From contig NZ_SCNN01000012.1 of the NCBI RefSeq assembly GCF_005503535.1, positions 160,943-224,942 on the forward strand: a DNA stretch of 64,000 nt, given 5' to 3'. This DNA comes from Mesorhizobium comanense (GTDB taxonomy: Bacteria; Pseudomonadota; Alphaproteobacteria; Rhizobiales; Rhizobiaceae). The notes beneath the pieces were generated by a model. That model was not told the DNA's origin. It did not search any database and saw only the letters and a list, made by a program, of their open reading frames with translations. Positions 53,836 to 63,621 of the stretch are shown piece by piece (position 1 is the first letter of the stretch; every line of letters begins with the position of its first letter). A program made the position numbers and the translations under genes.

Positions 53836-54903
53836 ATGGCAGAGAAAGTGGCCCTTATCACCGGGGCAACAGGCCAGGACGGGTCTTATCTTGCGCGGCT
53901 GCTCCTGCAGAAGGGCTATGTCGTCCATGGTATCAAACGGCGTTCGTCGTCGCTCAACACCGAGCGCGTCGACGGCATCTATGTCGATCCGCATGAAAGC
54001 GAGGTCCGGTTCTTCCTGCACTATGGCGATCTGACCGACGCCGCCAGCCTGATCCGGCTGGTGCAGGAGATCCAGCCCGGCGAGATCTACAATCTCGGCG
54101 CCCAGAGCCATGTCCAGGTGAGCTTCGAGACGCCGGAATATACCGCCAATACCGATGCGCTTGGGGCACTGAGGCTGCTGGAGGCCATCCGCATCCTGCG
54201 CCTGGAAGAGAAGGTGCGCTTCTACCAAGCCTCGACCTCGGAACTCTACGGCAGGGCGCTCGAAGTTCCGCAGTGCGAGACGACGCCCTTCCGCCCCCGG
54301 TCGCCTTATGCGGCGGCCAAGCTCTATGCCTACTGGACGACGGTGAACTATCGCGAGGCCTACGGCATGTTCGCGGCCAACGGCATTCTGTTCAATCACG
54401 AGAGCCCGCTTCGCGGTGAGACTTTCGTCACCCGCAAGATCACGCGGGCCGTCGCCTCGATCCAGCACGGGGGGAAGGAAACGCTTTACCTCGGCAATAT
54501 CGACGCAAGGCGCGACTGGGGCCATGCGCGCGACTATGTCGAGGGCATGTGGCGCATCCTGCAGCAAGATGAGCCGGACGATTTCGTGCTGGCGACCGGC
54601 GAGGCGCATTCGGTGCGCGAATTCGTCGAACTGGCCTTTGCCGAGACCGGGCGGTTCGTTCGCTGGCAGGGAAAGGGCGTCGACGAAGTCGGCATCGATG
54701 ACGGTTCAGGCGCGGTGCTGGTGCGCATCGACCCGCGCTATTTCAGGCCAGCCGAGGTCGATGTGCTTGTCGGCGACCCATCCAAGGCCAGGTCCAGGCT
54801 CGGCTGGTCGCATGTGACCGGATTCAAGGACCTGGTGGCGGAGATGGTGCGCTCGGATCTGGCGCGCGCCGGCGTCAACGCCAGGTCCGGCGGCCTTTCC
54901 TGA
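53836..54903 (+). CDS. gmd: GDP-mannose 4,6-dehydratase
   Basis: A 355-residue extended SDR. It has the NADP motif TGATGQDG (9-16), the KRRSSSLNTERVDGIY loop specific to GDP-mannose dehydratases, STSELYG and the SPYAAAKLYAYW active site (Tyr, Lys). FNHESPLRGETFVTRKI follows, another hallmark. It converts GDP-D-mannose to GDP-4-keto-6-deoxy-mannose, the first step to GDP-L-fucose. fcl follows 11 bases later. Confidence 0.95.
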   Translation: MAEKVALITGATGQDGSYLARLLLQKGYVVHGIKRRSSSLNTERVDGIYVDPHESEVRFFLHYGDLTDAASLIRLVQEIQPGEIYNLGAQSHVQVSFETPEYTANTDALGALRLLEAIRILRLEEKVRFYQASTSELYGRALEVPQCETTPFRPRSPYAAAKLYAYWTTVNYREAYGMFAANGILFNHESPLRGETFVTRKITRAVASIQHGGKETLYLGNIDARRDWGHARDYVEGMWRILQQDEPDDFVLATGEAHSVREFVELAFAETGRFVRWQGKGVDEVGIDDGSGAVLVRIDPRYFRPAEVDVLVGDPSKARSRLGWSHVTGFKDLVAEMVRSDLARAGVNARSGGLS

Positions 54904-54914
54904 CGAGAGGGCGG

Positions 54915-55886
54915 GTGGTGGACGGAACCTTCGACCTCAAAGGCAGTCGTGTCTTCGTGGCCGGGCATGGCGGCATGGTCGGCTCGGCCGTCGTTCGTCG
55001 GCTGGCGACCGAGGATTGCGAAATCCTCACCGCACCCCGCGAGGCGCTCGATCTGAGGGATCAGGAAGGCGTGCGGCGCTGGATGGCCGACCGCCGGCCG
55101 GACGTGGTGGTGATCGCGGCGGCCAGGGTCGGCGGCATCCTGGCCAATGACCGGTTTCCCGTCGATTTTCTGAACGACAACCTCACCTTGCAGACCAACA
55201 TCATCGACAGCGCCTTCCGCAGCGACGTGCGCAAACTGCTGTTTCTTGGTTCGTCCTGCATCTATCCGAAACTGGCGCCGCAACCGATCCGGGAAGACGC
55301 GCTGCTGACCGGGCCGCTGGAGCCCACCAACGAATGGTATGCGATCGCCAAGATCGCCGGGCTCAAGCTCTGCCAGGCGTACCGGCGCCAACATGGCGTC
55401 GACTACATCTCGGCGATGCCGGCCAATCTCTACGGTCCGGGCGACAATTTCGATCTCGATGCGAGCCACGTCATCCCCGCGCTGATGCGCAAGGCGCATG
55501 CGCTGAAGGGTTCCGGCGGCAAGGCGCTGGACGTCTGGGGGTCGGGCAAGCCGCTGCGGGAGTTCCTCTATGTCGACGATGCCGCCGATGCACTGGTCTT
55601 CCTGTTGAAAAACTATTCCGGCGACAGCCACATCAATGTCGGGACGGGACAGGATATCAGTATTGCCGACCTTGCAGGCGCGGTTGTATCCGTCGTCGGG
55701 GGCGATGCCAGGATCACATTCGATCCGACGAAACCGGATGGCGCGCCGCGCAAGTTGATGGATGTGTCGCGCCTGTTTGCCACGGGCTGGCGCCCTCGAT
55801 ACGCGCTACGCAGTGGTCTGGAACGCACATATGAATGGTTTCTCCGGCATCTTGAAAAGGGCGATCTCCGGCTCGGTCCGACATGA
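54915..55886 (+). CDS. fcl: GDP-L-fucose synthase
   Basis: A 323-residue SDR epimerase-reductase. VAGHGGMVGSAVVRRL is the cofactor site; SSCIYPKLAPQPIREDALL and NEWYAIAKIAGLKL (Tyr-x-x-x-Lys) are specific to GDP-fucose synthases, as are MPANLYGPGDNFD and VWGSGKPLREFLYVDD. GTG 54915 has GAGAGGG upstream; the next codon is also GTG. Together with Gmd it makes GDP-L-fucose. The end overlaps the next gene by 56 bases. Confidence 0.95.
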   Translation: MVDGTFDLKGSRVFVAGHGGMVGSAVVRRLATEDCEILTAPREALDLRDQEGVRRWMADRRPDVVVIAAARVGGILANDRFPVDFLNDNLTLQTNIIDSAFRSDVRKLLFLGSSCIYPKLAPQPIREDALLTGPLEPTNEWYAIAKIAGLKLCQAYRRQHGVDYISAMPANLYGPGDNFDLDASHVIPALMRKAHALKGSGGKALDVWGSGKPLREFLYVDDAADALVFLLKNYSGDSHINVGTGQDISIADLAGAVVSVVGGDARITFDPTKPDGAPRKLMDVSRLFATGWRPRYALRSGLERTYEWFLRHLEKGDLRLGPT

Positions 55887-57312
55887 GGGGCGACCGCCAC
55901 CGCTGATCGTGGCGACCAGAACGGATGGCCTGGGCGGGCGCCTGCTGGCCATGGCCAACGCAAAGGCGCTGGCGGACAGGCTCGGCTATCGGTTCGGGTT
56001 TACCTGGAACAGCAGGAAGATCACCGACCAGGAATCCCATACCGTAGACCTCGTCCAAAACATCTTCTGCGCCGAGTTCATCGACAGACACTGGTTGGGT
56101 GAGAAGGTCAGGGCCGCCGATTTCGATCTTGTTGGCCATGCTCCCTTCACGTCATCGGACCTTGATGGGATCGCGAGGCAGGGAAGGCGGCGCGGCTGGA
56201 TCTGCAACGAATTCAATGCGCTCGATTTCTTCCGCGACGATGGTGCCGGTCCGCCCCGACGTTCCGAGGCGCTGCGCGCCTTCGGCTACGCGCCGGCTGT
56301 GCGGCGGGCGCTCGACGCCGCCGGCACATGCCGCCTGCCTGGGCCGATGGCCGCGCTGCATCTTCGCAGCGGCGACATTGTCCATGGTACTCCCCGCAGG
56401 AGGCTGGTTTTCGCCGATAAGGTCATCCCATCGACGCTCGCCAAGGCGATCGTGTCGGAACTGTCGTCAAAAGGCCTGACGACCCTGCTCGTCGGTCAGG
56501 ATCGCGCCGTGCTCGATTATCTCCAGGCGGAAACCGGCGCGTTGCGGACAGAGGATTTCGGCGCCGGCGACTTCAAGGACGAAGCGCTTAACGCGTTCTT
56601 CGAAATGGCGCTGATGGCAAGATGCCAGGAGATCCATGCCGGCAAGAGCATTTACGCGGTCGTTGCATCCGTCATGGGCGATGTGCCCTGCGTCGGTCCC
56701 GGCGCGCTGTTCGGCAACCAACGGGCGGCGAACTTCGTCCTGGAAGAATTGCGGGCAAACGAGGCGGACTACCATCCGCGCGAGGCCGCCTTTGGCTATC
56801 AGTGGGCGTTTCTCACCCTGGAGGGCGAAACCAGCCCGACACATGCGCGGGAATTCCTGAAGAAGGCGCAGGTCCTCGATCCCGAGAACGATGCCTATGA
56901 CCTGAAAGTGGCGGCCGCCTATTTCCGCGACGGAGATTATCCAGCCGGAGAAGCGATCTTGAAATCGCGCCTGGTGAGCCAATCTCCACGGCGCTCGAAG
57001 ATTCCCTTGCCGATGATGGACATCATGACCAATCCGGCCGGGGGCTGGCTTGCCATGGAAAGGGACTTCGAGGTTTTCTTCGCCGCGGCAAAGGCGGGCC
57101 ACCCCTACGCCATGGCGTGTTCGGCCTACGTCCTTCTCGAGGCCCTGGGGGACCAGAAGTCTGCGCTGGAAATGGCGGAAAGACTGGTGATGATCGAGCC
57201 CGGAAATCCGATCTTCCGGCGGATCAGACGACGGGTGGAGATGGGCAGGAAGCCCAAATCCAGGCTGGCCAGGGCAAGATGGCGGCTTGGTCGGCTGCGG
57301 TGGCCCCTGTAA
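55831..57312 (+). CDS. Putative fucosyltransferase-like protein with C-terminal TPR-like region
   Basis: A 493-residue protein from ATG 55831, overlapping fcl by 56 bases. The N-terminal part has RTDGLGGRLLAMANAKALA (about 30-48), the acceptor-domain motif of GT-B fucosyltransferases (NodZ/O-FucT type), and LHLRSGDIVHG (176-186), like their HxRxGD box. CQEIHAGKSIYAVVASVMG may be the donor-side segment. Residues about 340-480 read as tetratricopeptide-like helices. Directly after gmd and fcl, it probably uses GDP-L-fucose. The acceptor (EPS, LPS, Nod factor, protein) is unknown. Confidence 0.65.
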   Translation: MNGFSGILKRAISGSVRHEGRPPPLIVATRTDGLGGRLLAMANAKALADRLGYRFGFTWNSRKITDQESHTVDLVQNIFCAEFIDRHWLGEKVRAADFDLVGHAPFTSSDLDGIARQGRRRGWICNEFNALDFFRDDGAGPPRRSEALRAFGYAPAVRRALDAAGTCRLPGPMAALHLRSGDIVHGTPRRRLVFADKVIPSTLAKAIVSELSSKGLTTLLVGQDRAVLDYLQAETGALRTEDFGAGDFKDEALNAFFEMALMARCQEIHAGKSIYAVVASVMGDVPCVGPGALFGNQRAANFVLEELRANEADYHPREAAFGYQWAFLTLEGETSPTHAREFLKKAQVLDPENDAYDLKVAAAYFRDGDYPAGEAILKSRLVSQSPRRSKIPLPMMDIMTNPAGGWLAMERDFEVFFAAAKAGHPYAMACSAYVLLEALGDQKSALEMAERLVMIEPGNPIFRRIRRRVEMGRKPKSRLARARWRLGRLRWPL

Positions 57313-57364
57313 GCGGCGACTCAGCTATCGCCTTACGGATAGAGCCGGATTTTCCGAGGTGGAT

Positions 57365-57389
57365 GGTGGGCGTGACAAGGCCACCCACC
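57365..57389 (+). terminator. Hairpin after the fucosyltransferase-like gene
   Basis: GGTGGG (57365-57370) can pair with CCCACC (57384-57389) across a 13-base loop, 53 bases after the stop. No T run follows. The rest of the 232-base gap before the restriction gene shows no other feature, except falling GC. Confidence 0.3.
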
Positions 57390-57544
57390 GTCGTCTCGAA
57401 GCCCAATGTTTGCGGGCACTCCGGCAAGGCAGGGAGACAAAATGCCTCCCCTTGATGCCTCATTTCATACTACGCGAGTGGCATCTAGGCAAATGCGAGC
57501 TTTCTGATCTGCACAAGCTGGTAGCCGGTGAGATGCATGCGTGA

Positions 57545-60500
57545 TTGGGGCGAACTTTCTCTTTGAACCCAGAGCGCTGTGATCTATCACTGGGCAAGCC
57601 GGGTGGGTGGTCGGGGGAACGCAGTTTGGTATCCAGTGCCTACAATGGAAGCTTGTTCACTAACGACTTCCTAGAAAGCTCCATAGCCGACCTGCACGAC
57701 TGGCAGGTGCTCACTGATCAAGAACTAAAGTCGCTGCGGGCGACGATCAGTGGGCTATACGCCCGGTTCCCCACGAATCAGACTCCGAATGAAGCCACGA
57801 CCGAAAACGATTTAATCTGGCCCATTTTGAGGGTGCTTGGTTGGGATCAGTTCCTGACCCAGCAGAACCTCACTGCCAGCGGTCGGCAGGATGTGCCAGA
57901 CGCTCTCTTGTTCGTCGACGCCGCCGCCAAGAGCAGGGCCAATGCCCATCCCGAGGAATGGCGCCGCTATGAGTTCGGGGCTGCGCTAGTTGAAAGCAAA
58001 CGCTGGCTTCGACCGCTCGATAGGCGTTCTGAAAAGCGCGATGAGGTTACAGCTCCATCAACACAAATGTTGCGCTATCTGCGCCGCGTGGATGATCTGA
58101 CTAATGGCAGTCTTCGTTGGGGCATATTGACCAACGGTCTGCGCTGGCGATTGTACTATTCCGGGGCACAATCCATTGCTGAAGATTTCTTTGAAATCGA
58201 CCTTGGGTCAGTCATGGGGCTCTCGGGCTTTGATGGGGCGACGCTCGCACTTTCATCTGAAGAGCAGGATCACTGGTTCAAGGTCTTTGTGCTCGCTTTT
58301 AGGCGGCAGGCGTTTGTTACGGGCACGGATCAACGAACGTTCCATCAGCGCGCACTCGCAGAAGGCAAATTCTATGAAGAGCGAGTTGCAAAAGACCTGT
58401 CCGACCTAGTCTTTGGATTTGTCTTTCCAACACTGGCGAAGGGTATTGCAGTTGCAGCGCCAGTCGGTACCTCCCTTCAGGAGGTCCGCGAAGCTGCCCT
58501 AATCCTACTCTATCGTCTGCTGTTCATTCTATATGCTGAGGATCGTGATCTACTTCCGGTTCGGGAAGTCCGTTACGATGACTACAGCCTAAGGGAGAAG
58601 GTTCGGCTCGACGTTAAGCGGCGCAAAGATGCCAGCGACGTGTTCTCCGCAAGCGCAGCCCGGTATTGGACCACAATCGACGATCTATGCAGAGCGATAG
58701 ACGGGGGCGATTCCTCGATTGGGCTACCTCCATATAACGGTGGGCTGTTCAACCGTGAACGAACTCCCTTGCTTGCTAGCATTCGACTGGGTGATGCCCT
58801 GATCGCAAGCGTGATCGACGTACTATCATTCACCCAGGTCGATGGCCAACGACATTACATCAATTATCGCGACCTCAGCGTACAGCAACTCGGTTCGATC
58901 TATGAGCGGTTGTTGGAGCATGAGGTCGTTATGCATGAAGGCTCCGTGGAAGTTCGCCCCAACATTTTTGCCCGCAAAGGGTCTGGCAGCTACTACACGC
59001 CTGATGACCTAGTAGGGCTTATCTTGGAAGAAACGCTTCAGCCCCTCGTTGCGCGCCACACAGAGGCTTTCAGGGTGCAGGCGGAGACTTTGTCCAACCA
59101 GTCAACCGGACCGAATCGTCGAGGCTCTCTGATCCGCCTGGACCCTGCGTTGAAGCTATTGGAACTCAAAGTGTGCGACCCTGCGATGGGCTCGGGCCAC
59201 TTCCTAGTAAGCCTTGTCGACAAATTGGCCGACCACGTGATCGAAGCCATGGCGGAGGCAGAAGCCGTTGTCGATTGGGGCGACTACCATTCGCCATTGG
59301 CCGACCGGATTGAGGCTATCCGCAACATCATTTTAGACAACGCTGAGAAGGGTGGCTGGTCTGTCAACGAGGATCAGCTTGATGACCGACATATAATCCG
59401 GCGCATGGTTTTAAAGCGATGCGTGTACGGAGTTGATAAGAACCCCATGGCTGTGGAACTGGCCAAGGTTGCCCTCTGGTTACATACGTTCACCGTAGGC
59501 GCGCCACTAAGCTTTCTTGACCATCACCTCCGTGCGGGTGACAGCCTTTTTGGGTCTTGGGTCAAATCCGGAATTGAGAAGGTGGCCGCCTATGGATCCC
59601 CGCTAGTATTGCACGAACCAATTAGGACGGCGCTGCAGTCTGCCTCTCAGATGCAGATAGTCGAAGGTCTAACTGACGCGGAGATTGCGGAAGCTCACCG
59701 CTCGCAAGACATCTTCGATCAGATAAGCGACATGACCGCGCCCCTTAACGCCTTACTGTCGTTCATCCACGCGCTCGATTGGATCGATGTGCGAGATAAA
59801 GAACGCAAGCGATTGATCCAGAATTTCTTCGATGGCCAGTTTGGCGATCCCGTTGCCATTCTCCTTGGTAAGATAAGTCCGAAACCCGGTCGTGACTTCG
59901 AAGCTTTCGAACAGATTTTTCGCGAGGCAAGTGAGCTTATAACTGAACAGCGGTTCTTGCATTGGCAGGTAGCTTTTCCCGGTGTGTGGTCAAACTGGGA
60001 ACAGGACGGTCTTACGGGGGGATTCGATGCGATAGTCGGCAACCCACCTTGGGATCGGATGAAGTTACAAGAGGTTGAGTGGTTCGCCGCCCGACGTCCA
60101 GAGATAGCCCAAGCGCAGCGCAAGTCGGACCGAGAGACGTTGGTCGCCGCGCTCGTAGCTCAAAATGATCCGTTGGCACGAGACTTCGAAAGGGCTAACG
60201 CTCGTGCTGAGAGCGCAGCAAGAGTGGCGCGAGTATCTGGCGACTATCCTCTGCTCTCTAGTGGCGACATCAACCTCTATGCGCTGTTTGTAGAGCGTAC
60301 CGAAAGCCTTGCCAAACAAGATGGCATGGTAGGGTTGCTGGTACCAATCGGGATCGGAACTGACATCACGACCGCATCCTTCTTTTCAAAGGTTGCAGGG
60401 TCGTGTCGGTTGAAAACGTTCATTGCTTTCGAAAACAGGCGAGGCTGGCTGTTTCCCGACGTACACCATGAGGATCAGCCAACGCTATTTGCGTTTTCCA

Positions 60501-61684
60501 GGGCGGAAGGTACTTATCCGACGTTCAAATTCGCTGTGAAGCTGGCCCGTCTCCCGCTTGCAGATGGATCGTCGACACGGCCCCTCACACATGTGGATTG
60601 CAGACGGATAAATCCAAACACCGGAACGGTACCTATTTTCCGAAATGAGCGCGACGCAGAGCTTACCCTGAAGGTGTATCGGCATCTACCAGTGCTGGTG
60701 GACCGCAGCTCGGGGACGGCAGTCAAGTCGTGGGATGTAAGCTACCGTACGATGTTCCACATGACTAATGACAGCAAGCTGTTTCGAACGAAAGGTGAGC
60801 TTGAAGAAGTTGAAAAAGGTTACCCGTCTTCGCTAAATCACTATGGAAGTGCCTCTGGCGACTGGTTGCCTTTGTACGAAGGTAAGATGATTTCAATCTA
60901 CAACCATCGTTACGCAGGTGTTCGGTCCAGTACGAGTGGAGTAAGTGGCCAAGGTGTTGCGATTCACGCCAGTATTCCTCAACTTGAAGACCCTAGCTTT
61001 TATCCCATACCCCGTTACTGGGTTGCGAACGATAAGGTCGTGTACCCGTATCAGTATGCGTTGGGCTTCAATGACATATGTAACACCAACAATCGACGCA
61101 GCCTAATCGCGGCGATCGTGCCTCGCGCAGCATACGGAAATAAGCTACCCATTCTGTCCCCAAGCTCTTCAATGCCGCCGCAGGATTTGACGCTCCTGTT
61201 GGGTAATCTGTGCTCAGTCGTTTGCGACTACATCGCAAGACAGAAGATTCAAAGCCGTAATCTTAACAAATACATCCTTGAGCAAATTCCATGTGTTCCC
61301 CCTGCCGCCTACGACGACACTAAGTTTGGGTCGAAGACCGCACGTGAGATTGTTTGCGAGGCCGTTGTAGAGCTAACTTACACGGCACATGACATGGAAC
61401 CGTTTGCAATGGATATGGGCTATGTCAATGGAGATGGGACGGTAAAAACCCCCTTTACGTGGAATGAAGAGCGCAGAATTCATTTGAAGGCTAAGCTCGA
61501 TGCCGTGTTCTTTCATCTCTACGGTGTTAAGGATCGTGATGACGTGCGGTACATTTATTCTACGTTCCCTTTGGTGGAAAGTGAGGAGTCGGATAGCTGG
61601 GGCGGCTACCGATCCCGGGACCTGTGCCTGCACTATATGAACGCGCTCGGTGCCGGACACCCGGATGCGGTAGTTCAAGGCTAG
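57545..61684 (+). CDS. Type IIG-like restriction-modification protein (Eco57I-type methylase with N-terminal nuclease)
   Basis: A 1379-residue single-chain restriction enzyme. An N-terminal PD-(D/E)xK site is visible as PDALLFVD (Asp119) and LVESK (Glu150, Lys152). The adenine-methylase part has GSYYTPDDLVG (about 482-492), motif I VCDPAMGSGHF (543-553) and motif IV NPPW (833-836). The C-terminal ~450 residues should hold the target-recognition region. The start is uncertain: TTG 57545 lacks a good ribosome site, while TTG 57626 (27 codons later) has GGGGGAA upstream. GC is well below the fcl region and rarer codons appear, signs of transfer. Confidence 0.85.
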   Translation: MGRTFSLNPERCDLSLGKPGGWSGERSLVSSAYNGSLFTNDFLESSIADLHDWQVLTDQELKSLRATISGLYARFPTNQTPNEATTENDLIWPILRVLGWDQFLTQQNLTASGRQDVPDALLFVDAAAKSRANAHPEEWRRYEFGAALVESKRWLRPLDRRSEKRDEVTAPSTQMLRYLRRVDDLTNGSLRWGILTNGLRWRLYYSGAQSIAEDFFEIDLGSVMGLSGFDGATLALSSEEQDHWFKVFVLAFRRQAFVTGTDQRTFHQRALAEGKFYEERVAKDLSDLVFGFVFPTLAKGIAVAAPVGTSLQEVREAALILLYRLLFILYAEDRDLLPVREVRYDDYSLREKVRLDVKRRKDASDVFSASAARYWTTIDDLCRAIDGGDSSIGLPPYNGGLFNRERTPLLASIRLGDALIASVIDVLSFTQVDGQRHYINYRDLSVQQLGSIYERLLEHEVVMHEGSVEVRPNIFARKGSGSYYTPDDLVGLILEETLQPLVARHTEAFRVQAETLSNQSTGPNRRGSLIRLDPALKLLELKVCDPAMGSGHFLVSLVDKLADHVIEAMAEAEAVVDWGDYHSPLADRIEAIRNIILDNAEKGGWSVNEDQLDDRHIIRRMVLKRCVYGVDKNPMAVELAKVALWLHTFTVGAPLSFLDHHLRAGDSLFGSWVKSGIEKVAAYGSPLVLHEPIRTALQSASQMQIVEGLTDAEIAEAHRSQDIFDQISDMTAPLNALLSFIHALDWIDVRDKERKRLIQNFFDGQFGDPVAILLGKISPKPGRDFEAFEQIFREASELITEQRFLHWQVAFPGVWSNWEQDGLTGGFDAIVGNPPWDRMKLQEVEWFAARRPEIAQAQRKSDRETLVAALVAQNDPLARDFERANARAESAARVARVSGDYPLLSSGDINLYALFVERTESLAKQDGMVGLLVPIGIGTDITTASFFSKVAGSCRLKTFIAFENRRGWLFPDVHHEDQPTLFAFSRAEGTYPTFKFAVKLARLPLADGSSTRPLTHVDCRRINPNTGTVPIFRNERDAELTLKVYRHLPVLVDRSSGTAVKSWDVSYRTMFHMTNDSKLFRTKGELEEVEKGYPSSLNHYGSASGDWLPLYEGKMISIYNHRYAGVRSSTSGVSGQGVAIHASIPQLEDPSFYPIPRYWVANDKVVYPYQYALGFNDICNTNNRRSLIAAIVPRAAYGNKLPILSPSSSMPPQDLTLLLGNLCSVVCDYIARQKIQSRNLNKYILEQIPCVPPAAYDDTKFGSKTAREIVCEAVVELTYTAHDMEPFAMDMGYVNGDGTVKTPFTWNEERRIHLKAKLDAVFFHLYGVKDRDDVRYIYSTFPLVESEESDSWGGYRSRDLCLHYMNALGAGHPDAVVQG

Positions 61685-61699
61685 GCTGGAATAGCAGCG

Positions 61700-61780
61700 A
61701 ATGCCGGTAACTGGTGAATGTCCGCTCGCGTGACATTCCTCGGGGTTTAAATGGTTAATCCCTTAGAAACACGCGAGTGT
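61700..61780 (+). ncRNA. Structured leader upstream of the reverse transcriptase gene (candidate ncRNA)
   Basis: The 131 bases between the restriction and RT genes can form three hairpins in a row: CCGG/CTGG (61704-61714), a perfect 7-base stem GAATGTC/GACATTC (61716-61738), and GGGTTTAA/TTAATCCC (61743-61762, one mismatch). The loop of the second contains CTCGCGTG (61725-61732), exactly complementary to CACGCGAG at 61770-61777, a possible pseudoknot. Several defence reverse transcriptases use an adjacent ncRNA as template or cofactor. Function here is inferred. Confidence 0.45.
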
Positions 61781-61815
61781 GAATATACGAACCCACGCAA
61801 CAGTCTGGGACTCAG

Positions 61816-63621
61816 ATGAAATCTCCTCGCTTCGACATTCGAGCCAGGCCACTGCGGTCAATATTCTCTGCAAATAACATCGCATCGGTATGGAAAAACA
61901 AAGTCCGCCTTTCTATGAAGCAGCAGTTTCTTGATGACGGTGTAGAGAACCTCGATTTTCACGTTTCGCATCAGCTTGAGTGTCAGAAATTGTCTCAACT
62001 CATACTTGAAGGCAGCTATGTTCCTCAACGAGCACAACGAATACTCGTCGAGAAGAGCAAAGGATTATGTCGACAAGTCGTGATTCCGAGTGTGAAAGAT
62101 GCCCTAGTTCTGCAGTGCCTGTCTGATGCCCTTTACAAACAGGTTCGCAACAAGGCGCCAACAAACAAGGCGTTTTTCGAACCTAAAGAACATAAGTTCT
62201 CCAACAACAGATCCGAATATGGAACTTTTGCGTCGTGGCTAAACTTTCAAAAATCGCTTTTTAGTTTCTCAAAGACGAGGCAATACGTTGTAATCACTGA
62301 CATCGCAAATTATTATGATACCATTTCATATTATCACTTGCGAAATATAATATCTAGCATAACCGATGTAGAAGAGTGTGTCTTGGACATGCTCATTTAT
62401 GTTCTCAGTGATTTATTGTGGCAGCCAGACTATACGCCTCGAATTGAAGTGGGGTTACCGCAGATCGACCTTGATGCTCCAAGGCTGCTGGCCCATTGCT
62501 TCCTTTATGAACTCGATAAGTTTCTAGATAGTGATCCCAACAGGGACTTTGTGAGGTATATGGACGACATTGATATCGGGGTCGATAGCATTGTAGCTGC
62601 AAAGCAGGCCCTTAAGGATGTTGATTTGGTCTTACAAACCAAGCAGGTGAGGCTCAATAGTGGGAAAACTCAAATTCTCACCAGAGCTGAGGCGCTAGTG
62701 CATTTTCGGGTCGCGGACAATGCTAGATTAGATGCACTTACTAAGCGTGTTGACCGTCGCCTTGGAGCGGGTTTGGCTATCGAGCGGGATCGACGACTTA
62801 TAACGCTGCGGATCGCAAGGGGTCTTAAGACAAAGGCCTTTGATACCGGCAATGGAGAAAAGATCTTAAAGCGATGGATCACCCTAGCGAATCGCACCAA
62901 GGCGCAAATCTCGCCTAGAAATTTGCAGCTTATTATCAGGCTCAGACCGGGGGCCAGGGAAAACGCGTATGGATATGTCCGTATGCAGCCTTTGACTCCG
63001 GCTAGAGCTGCGACACTTGCTTCTTGCGCAACGTCCGGCCTCTTTGTCGACGACGCAGCTATGGTCGATATGGCCAATAGCCTTGTGGAAACGCTGGTAG
63101 AGTCTCGACACGAAAGAGGGTTGCATATAGCCAATATCATGAACTCCACTGATCCTCAGAATTATTATGGACTATATTGTAGACTATGGCTTCAGTCCAA
63201 GTATGATAGCCAGGACAACCTTCTCCAGACAATGACGCAATACCAGCGGACGTGGATCGCGCACGAGAGGCTGGGAAGGCTCGTAGGGTCGTTCCGGCCG
63301 CTATTCTCTGGCTCGGTGCGGGCCGGTGACTATGAAGCTCTCATATTCGGCACCCAGAACACAGGTGCGCGCGATACATATAAATTTCAGTCCCGACTTT
63401 CTCGCGACGTATCGACGTTCAGTGACCTGTACCCAGCTTTGAGTAATCCCAATCCTTCCCGGGGTACGGGCATAACCCATGCCAAGTTCCTTTGCCTGCT
63501 ATCCGCGCTGCAGAACCCGAATGTTCCTGTGATCCGCAAGGACAACCTTCGTACGAGAAACGCCTTGGCGTTGCGAGATGTGTACTACCGCTCGATAGCG
63601 CGGGTGGCTGGGGCACTTTGA
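61816..63621 (+). CDS. Reverse transcriptase, defence-associated/Abi-like candidate
   Basis: A 601-residue protein. RT motifs: ITDIANYYDTI with catalytic Asp162 (motif A), GLPQ at 213-216 (motif B, but followed by IDLDAPRLLAH rather than the common GxxxS), and YMDD at 248-251 followed by ID (motif C). The first ~300 residues are the polymerase; the last ~300 lack a maturase or HNH signature and look helical. No group II intron is seen around it. This fits the unknown-group or Abi-type defence RTs. It lies 131 bases after a type IIG restriction gene, with structured RNA on both sides. Which RT class it is cannot be told by eye. Confidence 0.8.
   Translation: MKSPRFDIRARPLRSIFSANNIASVWKNKVRLSMKQQFLDDGVENLDFHVSHQLECQKLSQLILEGSYVPQRAQRILVEKSKGLCRQVVIPSVKDALVLQCLSDALYKQVRNKAPTNKAFFEPKEHKFSNNRSEYGTFASWLNFQKSLFSFSKTRQYVVITDIANYYDTISYYHLRNIISSITDVEECVLDMLIYVLSDLLWQPDYTPRIEVGLPQIDLDAPRLLAHCFLYELDKFLDSDPNRDFVRYMDDIDIGVDSIVAAKQALKDVDLVLQTKQVRLNSGKTQILTRAEALVHFRVADNARLDALTKRVDRRLGAGLAIERDRRLITLRIARGLKTKAFDTGNGEKILKRWITLANRTKAQISPRNLQLIIRLRPGARENAYGYVRMQPLTPARAATLASCATSGLFVDDAAMVDMANSLVETLVESRHERGLHIANIMNSTDPQNYYGLYCRLWLQSKYDSQDNLLQTMTQYQRTWIAHERLGRLVGSFRPLFSGSVRAGDYEALIFGTQNTGARDTYKFQSRLSRDVSTFSDLYPALSNPNPSRGTGITHAKFLCLLSALQNPNVPVIRKDNLRTRNALALRDVYYRSIARVAGAL

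Noticed and set aside
61816..63621. Group II intron or retron around the RT gene
   Set aside because: No maturase or HNH domain, no intron domain V-like end and no msr-msd arrangement with inverted repeats could be recognised; the RT lies between two gene-free stretches instead.
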